Positions 52,552-61,193 of a DNA stretch of 64,000 bases are shown piece after piece. The translations under genes were made by a program, and so were the position numbers. Numbering within the stretch: the stretch's first letter is position 1; each line of letters starts with the position of its first letter. The notes under the pieces were generated by a model. It saw only the letters and a program-made list of their open reading frames with translations, had not been told where the DNA came from and searched no databases. Source of the DNA: Arthrobacter cupressi (GTDB lineage: Bacteria; Actinomycetota; Actinomycetes; Actinomycetales; Micrococcaceae). The stretch covers positions 1 through 64,000 of the forward strand of contig NZ_FNEI01000012.1 of NCBI RefSeq assembly GCF_900099975.1, in the 5' to 3' direction.

Positions 52552-53103
52552 ATTAAGCGAGATGCAGGTTCGCCCTTGATGCTGCTTGTCAAGGACCTCG
52601 GGCGCAGCCCGGGAACCATGCGGACACTCAAAGAACATGTACCTGCACCAAGTGATCTTGGTGTGGCGCTCATTGGCGTTCAGGAAGGCTCGGACATCGA
52701 GCTCGACCTGAGGCTTGAGGCCGTACACGAAGGAATTCTGGTATCCGGAACCGCGTTCGCCGAGGTCAAGGGCGAATGCGGACGATGCCTGGATCCCCTT
52801 GCGTATGACCTTGAGGTCAATGTGCAAGAACTTTTCCTCTATGAAGGCGTTGAGCTTTCGGACGGGGAAGACGATGAAGAGCAACGTCGAGTCGAGCACG
52901 ATCTGATCGATCTTGAGCCGGTGTTGCGGGACGCAGTCGTGACCACGCTGCCGTTCCAGCCGGTGTGCCGGGAAGACTGCCAGGGCCTTTGTTCCGAATG
53001 CGGAATACGCCTGGAAGACGAGCCGGGGCACCACCACGAGGTCCTGGATCCTCGCTGGGCTGCCCTAGCTGAACTGGCTGAGACTGACCGGCAAACTGAT
53101 TAG
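52552..53103 (+). CDS. DUF177 (YceD-like) protein, probable ATT start
   Basis: 183 residues from an ATT at 52552. The family contains DLGRSPGTMRT near the start, then VSGTAFAEVKGECGRCLDPLAYDLE and CREDCQGLCSECGIRLED, with four Cys of a zinc-site type (CxxC...C...CxxC). DUF177/YceD is linked to 23S rRNA and L32, and is always next to rpmF, as here. The only good ribosome binding site, AGGAG (52542-52546), sits five bases before ATT in frame; no ATG, GTG or TTG exists between the upstream stop (52513) and the TTG at 52576, which lacks a good site. Start at 52576 or the ATG at 52579 is the conservative alternative. Confidence 0.88.
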   Translation: MKRDAGSPLMLLVKDLGRSPGTMRTLKEHVPAPSDLGVALIGVQEGSDIELDLRLEAVHEGILVSGTAFAEVKGECGRCLDPLAYDLEVNVQELFLYEGVELSDGEDDEEQRRVEHDLIDLEPVLRDAVVTTLPFQPVCREDCQGLCSECGIRLEDEPGHHHEVLDPRWAALAELAETDRQTD

Positions 53104-53136
53104 TAAGTGTTCGTCTAAGAGAGAAATGAGATAGCC

Positions 53137-53340
53137 GTGGCTGTTCCCAAGCGGAAAATGTCTCGCGCAAACACCCGCGCCCGCCGTGCCCAGTGGAAGG
53201 CTTCCGCCCCCCACCTGGTAAAGACCATCGAGAACGGCCAGGTTGTCTACAGCCTGCCGCACCAGGCAAAGGTCGTTACCGACTCTGCTGGCACCGCGCT
53301 GTTCCTTGAGTACAAGGGCCGCAAGGTCGCTGACGCCTAA
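53137..53340 (+). CDS. rpmF: 50S ribosomal protein L32
   Basis: 67 residues: [20 protein letters not shown] is the L32 signature. A basic middle and a C-terminal tail follow, without the two CxxC pairs of the zinc-binding form, so this is the Cys-free variant. The GTG start at 53137 is used. It lies between DUF177 and rnc, the normal place. Confidence 0.95.
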   Translation: MAVPKRKMSRANTRARRAQWKASAPHLVKTIENGQVVYSLPHQAKVVTDSAGTALFLEYKGRKVADA

Positions 53341-53365
53341 GTCCGCCATACAGGCTGATTAAAGG

Positions 53366-54085
53366 ATGTCTTCAACTGAAGAGCTTCTGAAGCGTCTCGG
53401 CGTCACCATTGACGCCGAGACGCTTCGTCTTGCTCTGACACATCGCTCGTACGCGTACGAGAACGGCGGGATCCCCACCAACGAACGCCTTGAGTTCCTC
53501 GGCGACTCCATCCTGGGCTTCTCCGTCACCGACTTCCTCTTCCGGGAGAATCCGGACCTTCCCGAAGGCGAGCTCGCCAAGCGGCGGTCCGCCGTCGTCA
53601 GCACCCGCGCCCTCGCAGTGATCGGCCGCGAGCTTGGCATCGGCGAGTACATCTACCTCGGCCAGGGTGAAAAACTCACCAACGGGAAGAACAAATCCTC
53701 GATCCTCGCGGACACCATGGAAGCGCTCATCGGCGCCACCTACCTGTCCAACGACATCGAAACAGCCCGCCAGCTTGTCATGCGCCTGGTGGGGCCCCTC
53801 CTGGCGGATGCCGCCGCGCTCGGCGCCGGCACCGACTGGAAGACCAGCATCCAGGAACTCGCCGCGAGCCGGCAGCTCGGCACCGTCTTCTACGCCGTGG
53901 AGGGCACCGGTCCCGACCACGCCCGCATCTTTACCGCCGAACTGCAGATCAACGGCACCGGCTACGGCAAGGGCACCGGCCATTCCAAGAAGGAAGCCGA
54001 GCAGGAGGCCGCAGCGGACGCCTGGCGGACCCTCAGCTCCGCTAAAGCCGCCGCCGGTTCCGGTGACGCCCCCGGCGCCGGCTGA
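53366..54085 (+). CDS. rnc: Ribonuclease III
   Basis: Cleaves double-stranded RNA in rRNA precursor and mRNA processing. 239 residues: a catalytic domain with LTHRSYAYENGG, NERLEFLGDSILG (metal-binding Glu/Asp) and DTMEALIGATYL, then a C-terminal double-stranded RNA-binding domain (DWKTSIQELAASRQLG, GTGHSKKEAEQEAAADAW). ATG at 53366, 25 bases after rpmF; mutM begins six bases after the stop, so the run is one operon. Confidence 0.96.
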   Translation: MSSTEELLKRLGVTIDAETLRLALTHRSYAYENGGIPTNERLEFLGDSILGFSVTDFLFRENPDLPEGELAKRRSAVVSTRALAVIGRELGIGEYIYLGQGEKLTNGKNKSSILADTMEALIGATYLSNDIETARQLVMRLVGPLLADAAALGAGTDWKTSIQELAASRQLGTVFYAVEGTGPDHARIFTAELQINGTGYGKGTGHSKKEAEQEAAADAWRTLSSAKAAAGSGDAPGAG

Positions 54086-54091
54086 GCAGCC

Positions 54092-55045
54092 ATGCCCGAA
54101 CTGCCTGAAGTAGAGGTGGTCCGCCGCGGCCTGGCCCGCTGGGTGCGCGGCCGCACCATCACCTCCGTGGACGTCCTGGATCCCCGCTCCATCCGCCGCC
54201 ATGCCCTCGGTCCGGAGGACTTTGCCGGAAATCTTGAGCAAGCCACCGTGCTGGACGTCGTGCGCCGCGGAAAGTTCCTGTGGATGCCGCTGGCCCTGGA
54301 CGGCGCGCCCGCCCACGAAACAGGAACCGGCGTCGCGCTCATGGCGCACCTGGGCATGAGCGGACAACTCCTTATGCAGGACCCCGAGGTCCCCGACGAA
54401 AAGCACCTCAAGGTCCGGCTCCGGCTCAGCCACACGGACGGTATGCCCGAACAGCTCCGCTTCGTGGACCAACGGATCTTCGGCGGACTGTTCGTCACCT
54501 CCCTGGTCCCCACGGCCGACGGCGGCCCCGGCGGGCTGGGGGAGTCACCCCTTCCCGAGATCGCGGCGGAAGCCGCGCACATCGCCCGCGACCCCCTGGA
54601 CCCGCATTTTTCCTTCGAGGACTTCTACCGGAAACTCAGATCCCGCCGGACCGGCCTCAAACGGGCGCTCCTGGACCAGGGCATCATCTCCGGCATCGGT
54701 AACATCTACGCGGACGAAGCGCTGTGGCGGGCCCGGCTGCACTACGCCCGCGCCACGGATACCCTGCGCCGGGCCGATGCCGCGCGACTGGTAGAGGCGG
54801 CCCGGGACGTCATGAACGACGCCCTCGCGGCAGGCGGCACCAGTTTCGACTCCCTCTACGTGAACGTCAACGGCGATTCCGGCTACTTTGCCCGCTCGCT
54901 GGACGCCTACGGCAGGACCGGGCAGGCCTGCCGGCGCTGCGCCGAAGCGGGCCTGGCGGGCGTGATCAAGCGCGAACAGTTCATGAACCGTTCCTCGCAC
55001 ACCTGCCCCGTGTGTCAGCCCCGTCCCCGCAACGGTCGCTGGTAG
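54092..55045 (+). CDS. mutM: Formamidopyrimidine-DNA glycosylase
   Basis: Removes 8-oxoguanine and formamidopyrimidines by base excision. 317 residues: the catalytic N-terminal Pro after Met in [25 protein letters not shown] with lesion-reading loop, DQRIFGG, the H2TH helix region around [24 protein letters not shown], and a C-terminal zinc finger with four Cys ([11 protein letters not shown] and HTCPVC). All key residues are present. In related genomes smc usually follows; here about 7 kb of other genes intervenes. Confidence 0.95.
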   Translation: MPELPEVEVVRRGLARWVRGRTITSVDVLDPRSIRRHALGPEDFAGNLEQATVLDVVRRGKFLWMPLALDGAPAHETGTGVALMAHLGMSGQLLMQDPEVPDEKHLKVRLRLSHTDGMPEQLRFVDQRIFGGLFVTSLVPTADGGPGGLGESPLPEIAAEAAHIARDPLDPHFSFEDFYRKLRSRRTGLKRALLDQGIISGIGNIYADEALWRARLHYARATDTLRRADAARLVEAARDVMNDALAAGGTSFDSLYVNVNGDSGYFARSLDAYGRTGQACRRCAEAGLAGVIKREQFMNRSSHTCPVCQPRPRNGRW

Positions 55046-55088
55046 CGGGTCCGTTTTCCGGCGCCGCCTCCGGTGGCAGACTGTGGAC

Positions 55089-55565
55089 ATGAAAGCCTGG
55101 GCCATCCGGACGGCCATCGCGTTTGTCTTCAACGGCATCACGCTGTGGGCCGCCTCGATCCTGCCCGGCGTCCGGCTGGGTGGCGGCTTCCTTTGGGTGG
55201 TCCTGGTCTTAACCGCAGCCAGCCTGCTTCTGCGCGGCGCCGCCGCAGTCCTCTTCCGGAGGCTGGACGCACGGCAGCGGGCGGACGAAACGCAAGCTCC
55301 CGACGGCGGACAGCCGGCCCGGTCGAAAGCCGCGCGGAAAGCGCTGGTGGCGGCCGCCGGACTCGCCTTGAGCCTTGCGGCCGTCTGGCTCACCACCGCC
55401 TTCGCCGGCGGCCTGGTCATCACCGGAACGGCCGGCTGGGTGCTCCTCACGGTGGTGGTGTGGCTGGCCTCGGTCATCTTCGAGTCCGTAGACGACGGGC
55501 TCGAAAACAAGGCGCAGCAACTGCTCGGCGGCACCGGCCCGGGCGAGAGCGAGGTCAAAGAATAA
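55089..55565 (+). CDS. Small four-helix membrane protein (phage-holin-like family)
   Basis: 158 residues with four hydrophobic segments: IRTAIAFVFNGITLWAASIL, FLWVVLVLTAASLLLRGAAAV, ALVAAAGLALSLAAVWLT and AGWVLLTVVVWLASVIF. An Arg/Asp-rich cytoplasmic loop lies between the second and third. The topology and the repeated G(I/V)xL pattern fit the actinobacterial phage-holin-like (mycobacterial four-TMS) family; function unproven. ATG at 55089. It closes the conserved block before the AT-rich insert. Confidence 0.65.
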   Translation: MKAWAIRTAIAFVFNGITLWAASILPGVRLGGGFLWVVLVLTAASLLLRGAAAVLFRRLDARQRADETQAPDGGQPARSKAARKALVAAAGLALSLAAVWLTTAFAGGLVITGTAGWVLLTVVVWLASVIFESVDDGLENKAQQLLGGTGPGESEVKE

Positions 55566-55620
55566 CGTGGACGGGGCAAGTTTCCGTGAACGGCTTTGAC
55601 ATTCCCACGAACAAGCCAGT

Positions 55621-56265
55621 CTAGGCCTTCGGCCGCAAAACCTGATAACTGACGGGGTAATTCTCCAGAGAGCTGCTCGGCGTCTCAATTGCCGACACTG
55701 TGTCTGCTAATGATAGGGAGACAAGCTGTTTCAGTCTGGTTGGATCGTATTTCCACCATGCAGTGCTGACCAATCGCTTGCGCATGTGTTGGTCGAATCG
55801 GAAGCGAATATGCTTGGCTGGGACCCCTCCGACGATTTCATAAGGTTCGATGTCTCGGGAAACAACAGCGCCGGCGGCAATAATCGCACCGTCTCCGACG
55901 GTGACGCCTGAGGAAATTTTCACGCCGTCGCCGATCCAGCAATCGTTTCCGATAACCACGCGTCGTTTGGGTTCAGTTCGGGCCAGACGCAAGGATGAGG
56001 ATGGCAATTTAGACTCAAAAAATGGCGATGTCGAAAAACTCTCGAAATTGTGATGACCTAGGCCGAGTGATACATCGCGTCCGATACTACAGTACCTTCC
56101 AACTTCGACATACGAACGAATCCGACCCGAATTCATATAGCTACCAAATCCAAAGTATACGGCACCCTGGAGTTCGGCATCGATAATGCGGACCTCTGGC
56201 TCTGCGAATACACACCAACTGTTTCCCTTTGCATTGAGAATTAGGGGTGCTGCGTATTTTGACAT
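55621..56265 (-). CDS. CatB-related O-acetyltransferase
   Basis: 214 residues forming a left-handed beta helix of hexapeptide repeats. The CatB/xenobiotic-acetyltransferase signature is SYVEVGRYCSIGRDVSLGLGHHNFE (catalytic His), then RRVVIGNDCWIGDGVKISSGVTVGDGAIIAAGAVVSRDI and EIVGGVPAKHIRFRFD. It probably acetylates a sugar hydroxyl in a surface glycan rather than a drug, given its neighbours. Base composition is AT-rich. It starts the insert between mutM and smc and is co-directional with the large gene upstream (59-base gap). Confidence 0.85.
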   Translation of the reverse strand: MSKYAAPLILNAKGNSWCVFAEPEVRIIDAELQGAVYFGFGSYMNSGRIRSYVEVGRYCSIGRDVSLGLGHHNFESFSTSPFFESKLPSSSLRLARTEPKRRVVIGNDCWIGDGVKISSGVTVGDGAIIAAGAVVSRDIEPYEIVGGVPAKHIRFRFDQHMRKRLVSTAWWKYDPTRLKQLVSLSLADTVSAIETPSSSLENYPVSYQVLRPKA

Positions 56266-56323
56266 TGAATTCTCCTCTAATAGGAACAGGCGAACCGAAT
56301 CAACGTTGTCGCGCCGGGCAAAA

Positions 56324-59300
56324 TTATTGAGTTCGGCTAATCAGGCGGCGAAGCTGCATGTACATTTGCCCAGAAGTGCTTTGGATATCTTCGCTTAACG
56401 CCCGGTGCCGGCCTGCGCGGCTTTGGCTTCTCCAGACCATCTCATCGCGATACACAATCGGCAAGACTTCTTCCAGGTCGCCGGGTGTGTCAATACGAAT
56501 GCCGGCTAGCCCCAAATATTCAGAGAGCGACTGAGGCATGTTCTGGTAAAAGACCGGCACTCCGAGGGAGGCGACTTCGACGGGGACCATCTCGAAGGTT
56601 GCGTACTTAATCGGGGTTACCATCGCGCGAACTGTCGAAAGTCGCGCGGCAAAATCTTCCCGGAGGAACGGCCACACCTCATCGATGTCAAGATCGACCT
56701 TGTACTTGGGCTGATATTGGCGGACTGCAATGATCTTAGCCTCAGGTACGCTACGCCGGATCGCTGCAAGCCACTCAGAAGCGGGACGAGACATCAGAGA
56801 ATCGTCGCTAAGTTTCGCAATATCGCCCACAAAGATCCCGGATGAATTATGGAAAGTCACACTCGGGGATGCCGGAAGCAAAAGGGTCTTCGGAACAGTT
56901 ACAACAAGATGGGCGACTGTGGCTAGCTCGGGATGCGATTGCATCGATTCGGTAAATACCATCAGGTAGACGCGACGACCGAATGAACTCTCCCAATCGA
57001 GAAGTTTGGATCGGATGGAGCGGTATCGCGATGGCTTCTCGTTGACCGAAAGGTTGATGACCACGGTGCGTCCGGCTTTCGCATGGTGTTCAACTATTTC
57101 TTCAACTTTCGAAAAGTCTGGGCGCTCTGGATCGCCCACGTAGATCATTACCAGATCCACCTTGCTGCCGCCCAAATGTATCGGGTCGCCGGTTTCAATG
57201 TCCTGTAGGTTTACGTCCGCCCCATATACTCGAAGCTGGGATGCAGTTAGATGGCAAGACTTGAGAATCCCGCCCTTCTTCCAGCGCTCCTTGTCAGTAC
57301 GTCCAATTATCGCAACCTTGAGCTCTTCCCTCGAAGTTGCCTCTTCTGCTGTATATGTCTCCCATCGTCCATGATCCTTGACTAGCTTCGAAACAAGGCT
57401 TCGGACGTCGAGGGTCTTTTCTCCCTGGCTCTTGCCCAATGACACGTTCGAGATGGACGGCGCCTCACGATCAATAGGAATTGCCCAACCACGCTCGTGC
57501 CTCAATACGATCATTGGGACTTTTTGGTTCTGCGCCTTTCGGGCAAGAAAAGCGTCCGCCATATTGGGATACTCAAAGTCTGAGAATTCGATCTGTATCG
57601 TACTCGTGTGAAATCCTGCTATGCCTGTTCCAAGGAGATGAACTGGGGTATCTTTGCCGCGAAGTGTCGAGAAGGACAGGACTTGCCGATACTTGCTGTT
57701 GTAATAGTCTTCGAAGTCTTCGGTGAATATCGAGCCATGCCAGCCCACCACCGCCTTTCGGCCGTAGCGCTCGATGCCTTGGATTAGATAATCGACGTAA
57801 AAATCTGGGTACTCGATGTCATCGTCGCACGTCAGATAATAGCCCTCAAAATCTCGCAAGAATAGAAACTTGGCTCGATCACCGTAGTCGGGTCCTGTGA
57901 AATACTTAATATTCTTGAACTGCGGGAGAGCACCTGGAATTGCTTCCATCCCATTGAGGTAAACAAATATCTCGTCCGCTTGCGGGGAGAGGATACGGAG
58001 CACCGTACTGAGGCCGTCTTCACGTCCCCGCATGCTGGCGATCCCAATACGGACGCTGTCTTGACGCGACCCCGCTGGCTTCCTCAGCTCATGAACGGGC
58101 GTGCTGAGGCGGGTGTGGTTGAGTGGGTCCGCGCTTGTCTTGTGAGCCAACTGGCGAACCGTCTTGATAGCGGCGTCGGCAGAGATCCTCCCAGGTGCGC
58201 TCTCTTCCCACCGATTGGCGAGTTCGCTGTATGCGCTCTCCCAAACCGCTGAGCGGCGCTCAAAGTCAAATCGATCGTCGAGTGCTTTGTCGAGTTGCTC
58301 ACCAACCGACTTAAGCTGAGACCTCAGGTCGGCTTCGACGAGCAATAACTCCTTTTCTGCGATTTCAACACTTCGGGTCTGGATCGACGCGGATAGGCTG
58401 TCCAAATTCCGCGAAAGGTCATCAAGTTTGTCCGAAACTTGACTACCTATTTTGCTCACATCGACGTTTATGCGCTCAGCGGAGGTGATAAGTTGCTCAT
58501 TTCCTGCTTCCGCCTTAGCGCGAGCGGACTCAAAGGCTAGTGAGAGCCGTTCGACTGCATTTTCAAAAGCTGTGGGCAACTCAGGCAGCGTGTTCGCCGG
58601 ATCTTCCCCTGGGGCTAAGACCTTTCCATTTTCGTTCTGCTGAACCTGGGCCGTCTGAATTCGGCGAGACAACGCGTCCAATTGCGTCGTGACCTGGCGG
58701 AATTGCCTGCGATTTTCGTTGATGAGGAGGCGATGGCTGCAGGCAGCGAGACTCTCACCAACAAGTGATTCTTCGTGCGCCCAAATGTAGTTAACGCTTC
58801 GGCCGCCTTCAGCGAGCACCTCGTACCCGATCGGAGACAGTAGCTCATTGAGAGCACGGAATGCTTCAGGCGTGTGAGACTCCGCAACGATCAGGGGCTT
58901 GTACTTAGTGATTAGGGGGAGTGCGCCTCTGATAACGGAATCCTCGGAGCCTTCGACATCGACTTTCATAAGGGCGATGTTCTGGTCACCGATGAGATTC
59001 TCGAGAGTGTCTCCCGGTACTGTTGCCTGCTCGTTTGTACTTTCCGTCGCCTTGAATGTGCCGAAATTAGACGGAATAGATTGAGACATGCTGAAGTTTG
59101 AGGAACTATCCCATGCCACAGCAAGAATGGGAGTAACTCGATCGCTTAGGCCGTTGTCAGCAATATTGGCCTCAAGTATCTGAAAATTGGCTTGTACCGG
59201 TTCGATTGAAAACACTTGGTTGCTGAAGAACTTGCCGAAGTATACGGTGTGGTTCCCGATGTTCGCGCCAACATCAATGATCGCACCGTCATCGCGCATC

Positions 59301-59443
59301 GGGATGGATGAAATCTTTTCCAAGAGGTCATGTTCATAGAATGCGTTCAGGCGTGAAATGAGGTTGAAGACGTACTCGCCTTCCATGCCACTGATCTGCA
59401 CGTCTACGTCGTGGGCCTTAAAGCTGATGCTCTTCATGTGCAT
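56324..59443 (-). CDS. Giant FkbM methyltransferase / coiled-coil / glycosyltransferase fusion
   Basis: 1039 residues with several modules. Residues ~20-230 are an FkbM-type SAM methyltransferase: IDVGANIGN at 56-64, FSIEPVQANFQILEANI, MKVDVEGSE. Residues ~235-430 are helical with heptads, a predicted coiled coil (LDALSRRIQ, LDDLSRNLDSLSASIQTRS). Around 465-690 is a GT-A-like domain: RIGIASMRGREDGLSTVLRIL, IFVYLNGMEAIPG, YYLTCDDDIEYPDFY (DxD), VVGWHGSIF. From ~705 onward is a GT-B-like half with VAIIGRTDKERWKKGG and PVEVASLGVPVFYQNMPQSLSEYLG. It may be a multi-step enzyme that methylates and extends a glycan. No membrane helix is visible. The ATG at 59443 is used. Confidence 0.7.
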   Translation of the reverse strand: MHMKSISFKAHDVDVQISGMEGEYVFNLISRLNAFYEHDLLEKISSIPMRDDGAIIDVGANIGNHTVYFGKFFSNQVFSIEPVQANFQILEANIADNGLSDRVTPILAVAWDSSSNFSMSQSIPSNFGTFKATESTNEQATVPGDTLENLIGDQNIALMKVDVEGSEDSVIRGALPLITKYKPLIVAESHTPEAFRALNELLSPIGYEVLAEGGRSVNYIWAHEESLVGESLAACSHRLLINENRRQFRQVTTQLDALSRRIQTAQVQQNENGKVLAPGEDPANTLPELPTAFENAVERLSLAFESARAKAEAGNEQLITSAERINVDVSKIGSQVSDKLDDLSRNLDSLSASIQTRSVEIAEKELLLVEADLRSQLKSVGEQLDKALDDRFDFERRSAVWESAYSELANRWEESAPGRISADAAIKTVRQLAHKTSADPLNHTRLSTPVHELRKPAGSRQDSVRIGIASMRGREDGLSTVLRILSPQADEIFVYLNGMEAIPGALPQFKNIKYFTGPDYGDRAKFLFLRDFEGYYLTCDDDIEYPDFYVDYLIQGIERYGRKAVVGWHGSIFTEDFEDYYNSKYRQVLSFSTLRGKDTPVHLLGTGIAGFHTSTIQIEFSDFEYPNMADAFLARKAQNQKVPMIVLRHERGWAIPIDREAPSISNVSLGKSQGEKTLDVRSLVSKLVKDHGRWETYTAEEATSREELKVAIIGRTDKERWKKGGILKSCHLTASQLRVYGADVNLQDIETGDPIHLGGSKVDLVMIYVGDPERPDFSKVEEIVEHHAKAGRTVVINLSVNEKPSRYRSIRSKLLDWESSFGRRVYLMVFTESMQSHPELATVAHLVVTVPKTLLLPASPSVTFHNSSGIFVGDIAKLSDDSLMSRPASEWLAAIRRSVPEAKIIAVRQYQPKYKVDLDIDEVWPFLREDFAARLSTVRAMVTPIKYATFEMVPVEVASLGVPVFYQNMPQSLSEYLGLAGIRIDTPGDLEEVLPIVYRDEMVWRSQSRAGRHRALSEDIQSTSGQMYMQLRRLISRTQ

Positions 59444-59756
59444 GTTCTGACAATCTCCAGTAACCGTTTCGTGGCTCGGTATCCAAGGTCAAGCCTGGGA
59501 AGCTTGGGCTGATCGGACCCGTGTAGATAGTAGCGGATGGGGCGACGAGTGGTCGTAACCGGTCGTGGCGGCTTCTTATTTACGGAGCTTGGGGCGCTGT
59601 CACGTCGGAACTTCCGCTCATACCCCACGCTGGAAAAGACGCTCTTGGGTGAGCCTGCAGGTGCTCGCCTGTTAGGTGATATTGTTATGCATCGCGTCCG
59701 CACGGTGCCTCAACAGGCGACGGTGTTTGCGGGCGCCTTCTCTTTTGGGGGCATGC
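59444..59756. other. Divergent intergenic region in the smc-proximal insert
   Basis: 313 bases between the divergent fusion gene and the hydrolase gene. Opposite-strand ORFs of 89 codons (59434-59703, minus) and 78 codons (59537-59773, plus) overlap each other here; neither has a convincing ribosome binding site or recognisable product. I regard the stretch as a shared regulatory region, but see no specific operator. Confidence 0.4.
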
Positions 59757-61022
59757 TTGACGAGCATTACTGATATCGAGTTTGACTACTTGGCCGTGCT
59801 CGATCCTTACGGGTCCGTTCTGGATCGCTATATCGAGTCATTTCAGGTCGGGCATGTTGATATATCGGGTGAATTCTCTCGTTCGCCGGATAGGTTGAGC
59901 AATGCGCGTAGGTTGGCAGAAATCGTTCGGCTTCGCTACCCAGGGAAGAGAATCTTGTGCCTGACGACTGAGGAGTCCGTCAAGCTTCCCCTTGAAGAAT
60001 TGGCCGATTCGGCCCTGACGTGTCTTCAGTATGTTGTATTTACCAGAAACTTTCGAAAACTGCCCGCATCGAACGTTTTTGTGCAGGGTATCCCAAGTGA
60101 TCCGAGCGTCGACTTCGGCTCTAAGGTTGGTGGTCATCTTTCCAGGATCCTTCGGAGCCAGCCAATCGGATCGGCAGTTAATCCGATGTCGCTGCCGTTT
60201 CCCGATACGAATCGGGAATTTCTCGATATGGACGCCTATGAACCTTTGCTGGATAGCCGGCACCTGATGCGGATTCATGTTGACGGCGTTGCGTACGAAT
60301 TTTTCTCGGATTTGCGCCGAGGATCCAAGAAACTCGTCGTTTTTGGTCAAAGTGCCCTGAGTCGCCGAACGGTTCGGCTGCCTTTTTTTCATCGCTGGAA
60401 ATGGATGCAGGACCTCGAGGGGTCGGCGCTAGGTCTTAACGATCCAACTTTGTATCTTGATGAGGGACTTGACGCTGGCTGGTGGATTGGGACGAAAGAA
60501 CGCGACTACGTGGAGGAAGCCGTGGGTATCATCGGTCGCGTGGCGACGTCATTAGGCCTGAAGTCGTCCGACGTGGTTTTCTATGGTGGCTCTGCTGGCG
60601 GATTCTCGTCTTTTCAGATGGCTGCATGTTTGCCTGGTTCCAGAGTAGTTGCTGATATACCCCAGATTGACCTCCGCAGATACCACCTTCCTGTCGCCGT
60701 CGACAGTGCGGTACAAGCAGGACTCGGATTCGATTCGGTAAGGGCTGTTCCACCTGAGTATCTGCACCGAATAGACGTTGTGGAGAGATTCGTCCGTAAC
60801 CGGCACGTGCCCGACTTTCTGTACCTGCAGAATCTCAGAGATGCAGCCCATGTGGATGACCATTTTGGCGATTTTCGACGACGGCTGCACAGACTTTCCG
60901 AGGAACATGACTGGGCTCGATCTGATGGCAGATACGAGACCTATTCGGCGTGGAGTGTCGTGCGTGGGGGTCACTTCCCGCTGGGGCGCTTCGAAACTAT
61001 GAGGTACTTGAACGGATACTGA
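59757..61022 (+). CDS. Alpha/beta-hydrolase-like protein with GGSAGG nucleophile motif
   Basis: 421 residues. The C-terminal half contains YGGSAGGFSSFQMA with Ser279 as the likely nucleophile, and a late GGHFPLG with His406, consistent with a Ser-His-Asp esterase or peptidase fold. The N-terminal ~190 residues are unassigned (SFQVGHVDISGEF, RILCLTTEESVKLPLEELAD). No signal peptide or membrane helix. The TTG at 59757 follows GGGGG by five bases; the frame is open to 59676 but that extension is implausible. It could be a deacylase or esterase acting on glycan building blocks. No precise family recognised. Confidence 0.65.
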   Translation: MTSITDIEFDYLAVLDPYGSVLDRYIESFQVGHVDISGEFSRSPDRLSNARRLAEIVRLRYPGKRILCLTTEESVKLPLEELADSALTCLQYVVFTRNFRKLPASNVFVQGIPSDPSVDFGSKVGGHLSRILRSQPIGSAVNPMSLPFPDTNREFLDMDAYEPLLDSRHLMRIHVDGVAYEFFSDLRRGSKKLVVFGQSALSRRTVRLPFFHRWKWMQDLEGSALGLNDPTLYLDEGLDAGWWIGTKERDYVEEAVGIIGRVATSLGLKSSDVVFYGGSAGGFSSFQMAACLPGSRVVADIPQIDLRRYHLPVAVDSAVQAGLGFDSVRAVPPEYLHRIDVVERFVRNRHVPDFLYLQNLRDAAHVDDHFGDFRRRLHRLSEEHDWARSDGRYETYSAWSVVRGGHFPLGRFETMRYLNGY

Positions 61023-61193
61023 CCCTCTGTCGTCCCCATCTCGCAGCACAGTCGGCCGGCAGCCGGCACTGCCCGACCCCATGCTGCGTTTTACGTTACT
61101 GAAGGTTGATAGAGTTCGTGTCATCCGGCGCACGTCGTTACCATCGGCTGTGTCCTAGGTGAACTGTGGTCGCTTGTTTGGTTAGGGAAGAAC

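Noticed and set aside
59434..59773. Opposite ORFs (59434-59703 minus, 59537-59773 plus) in the divergent gap
   Set aside because: They overlap each other on opposite strands, lack convincing ribosome binding sites and recognisable products; kept only as a regulatory stretch.
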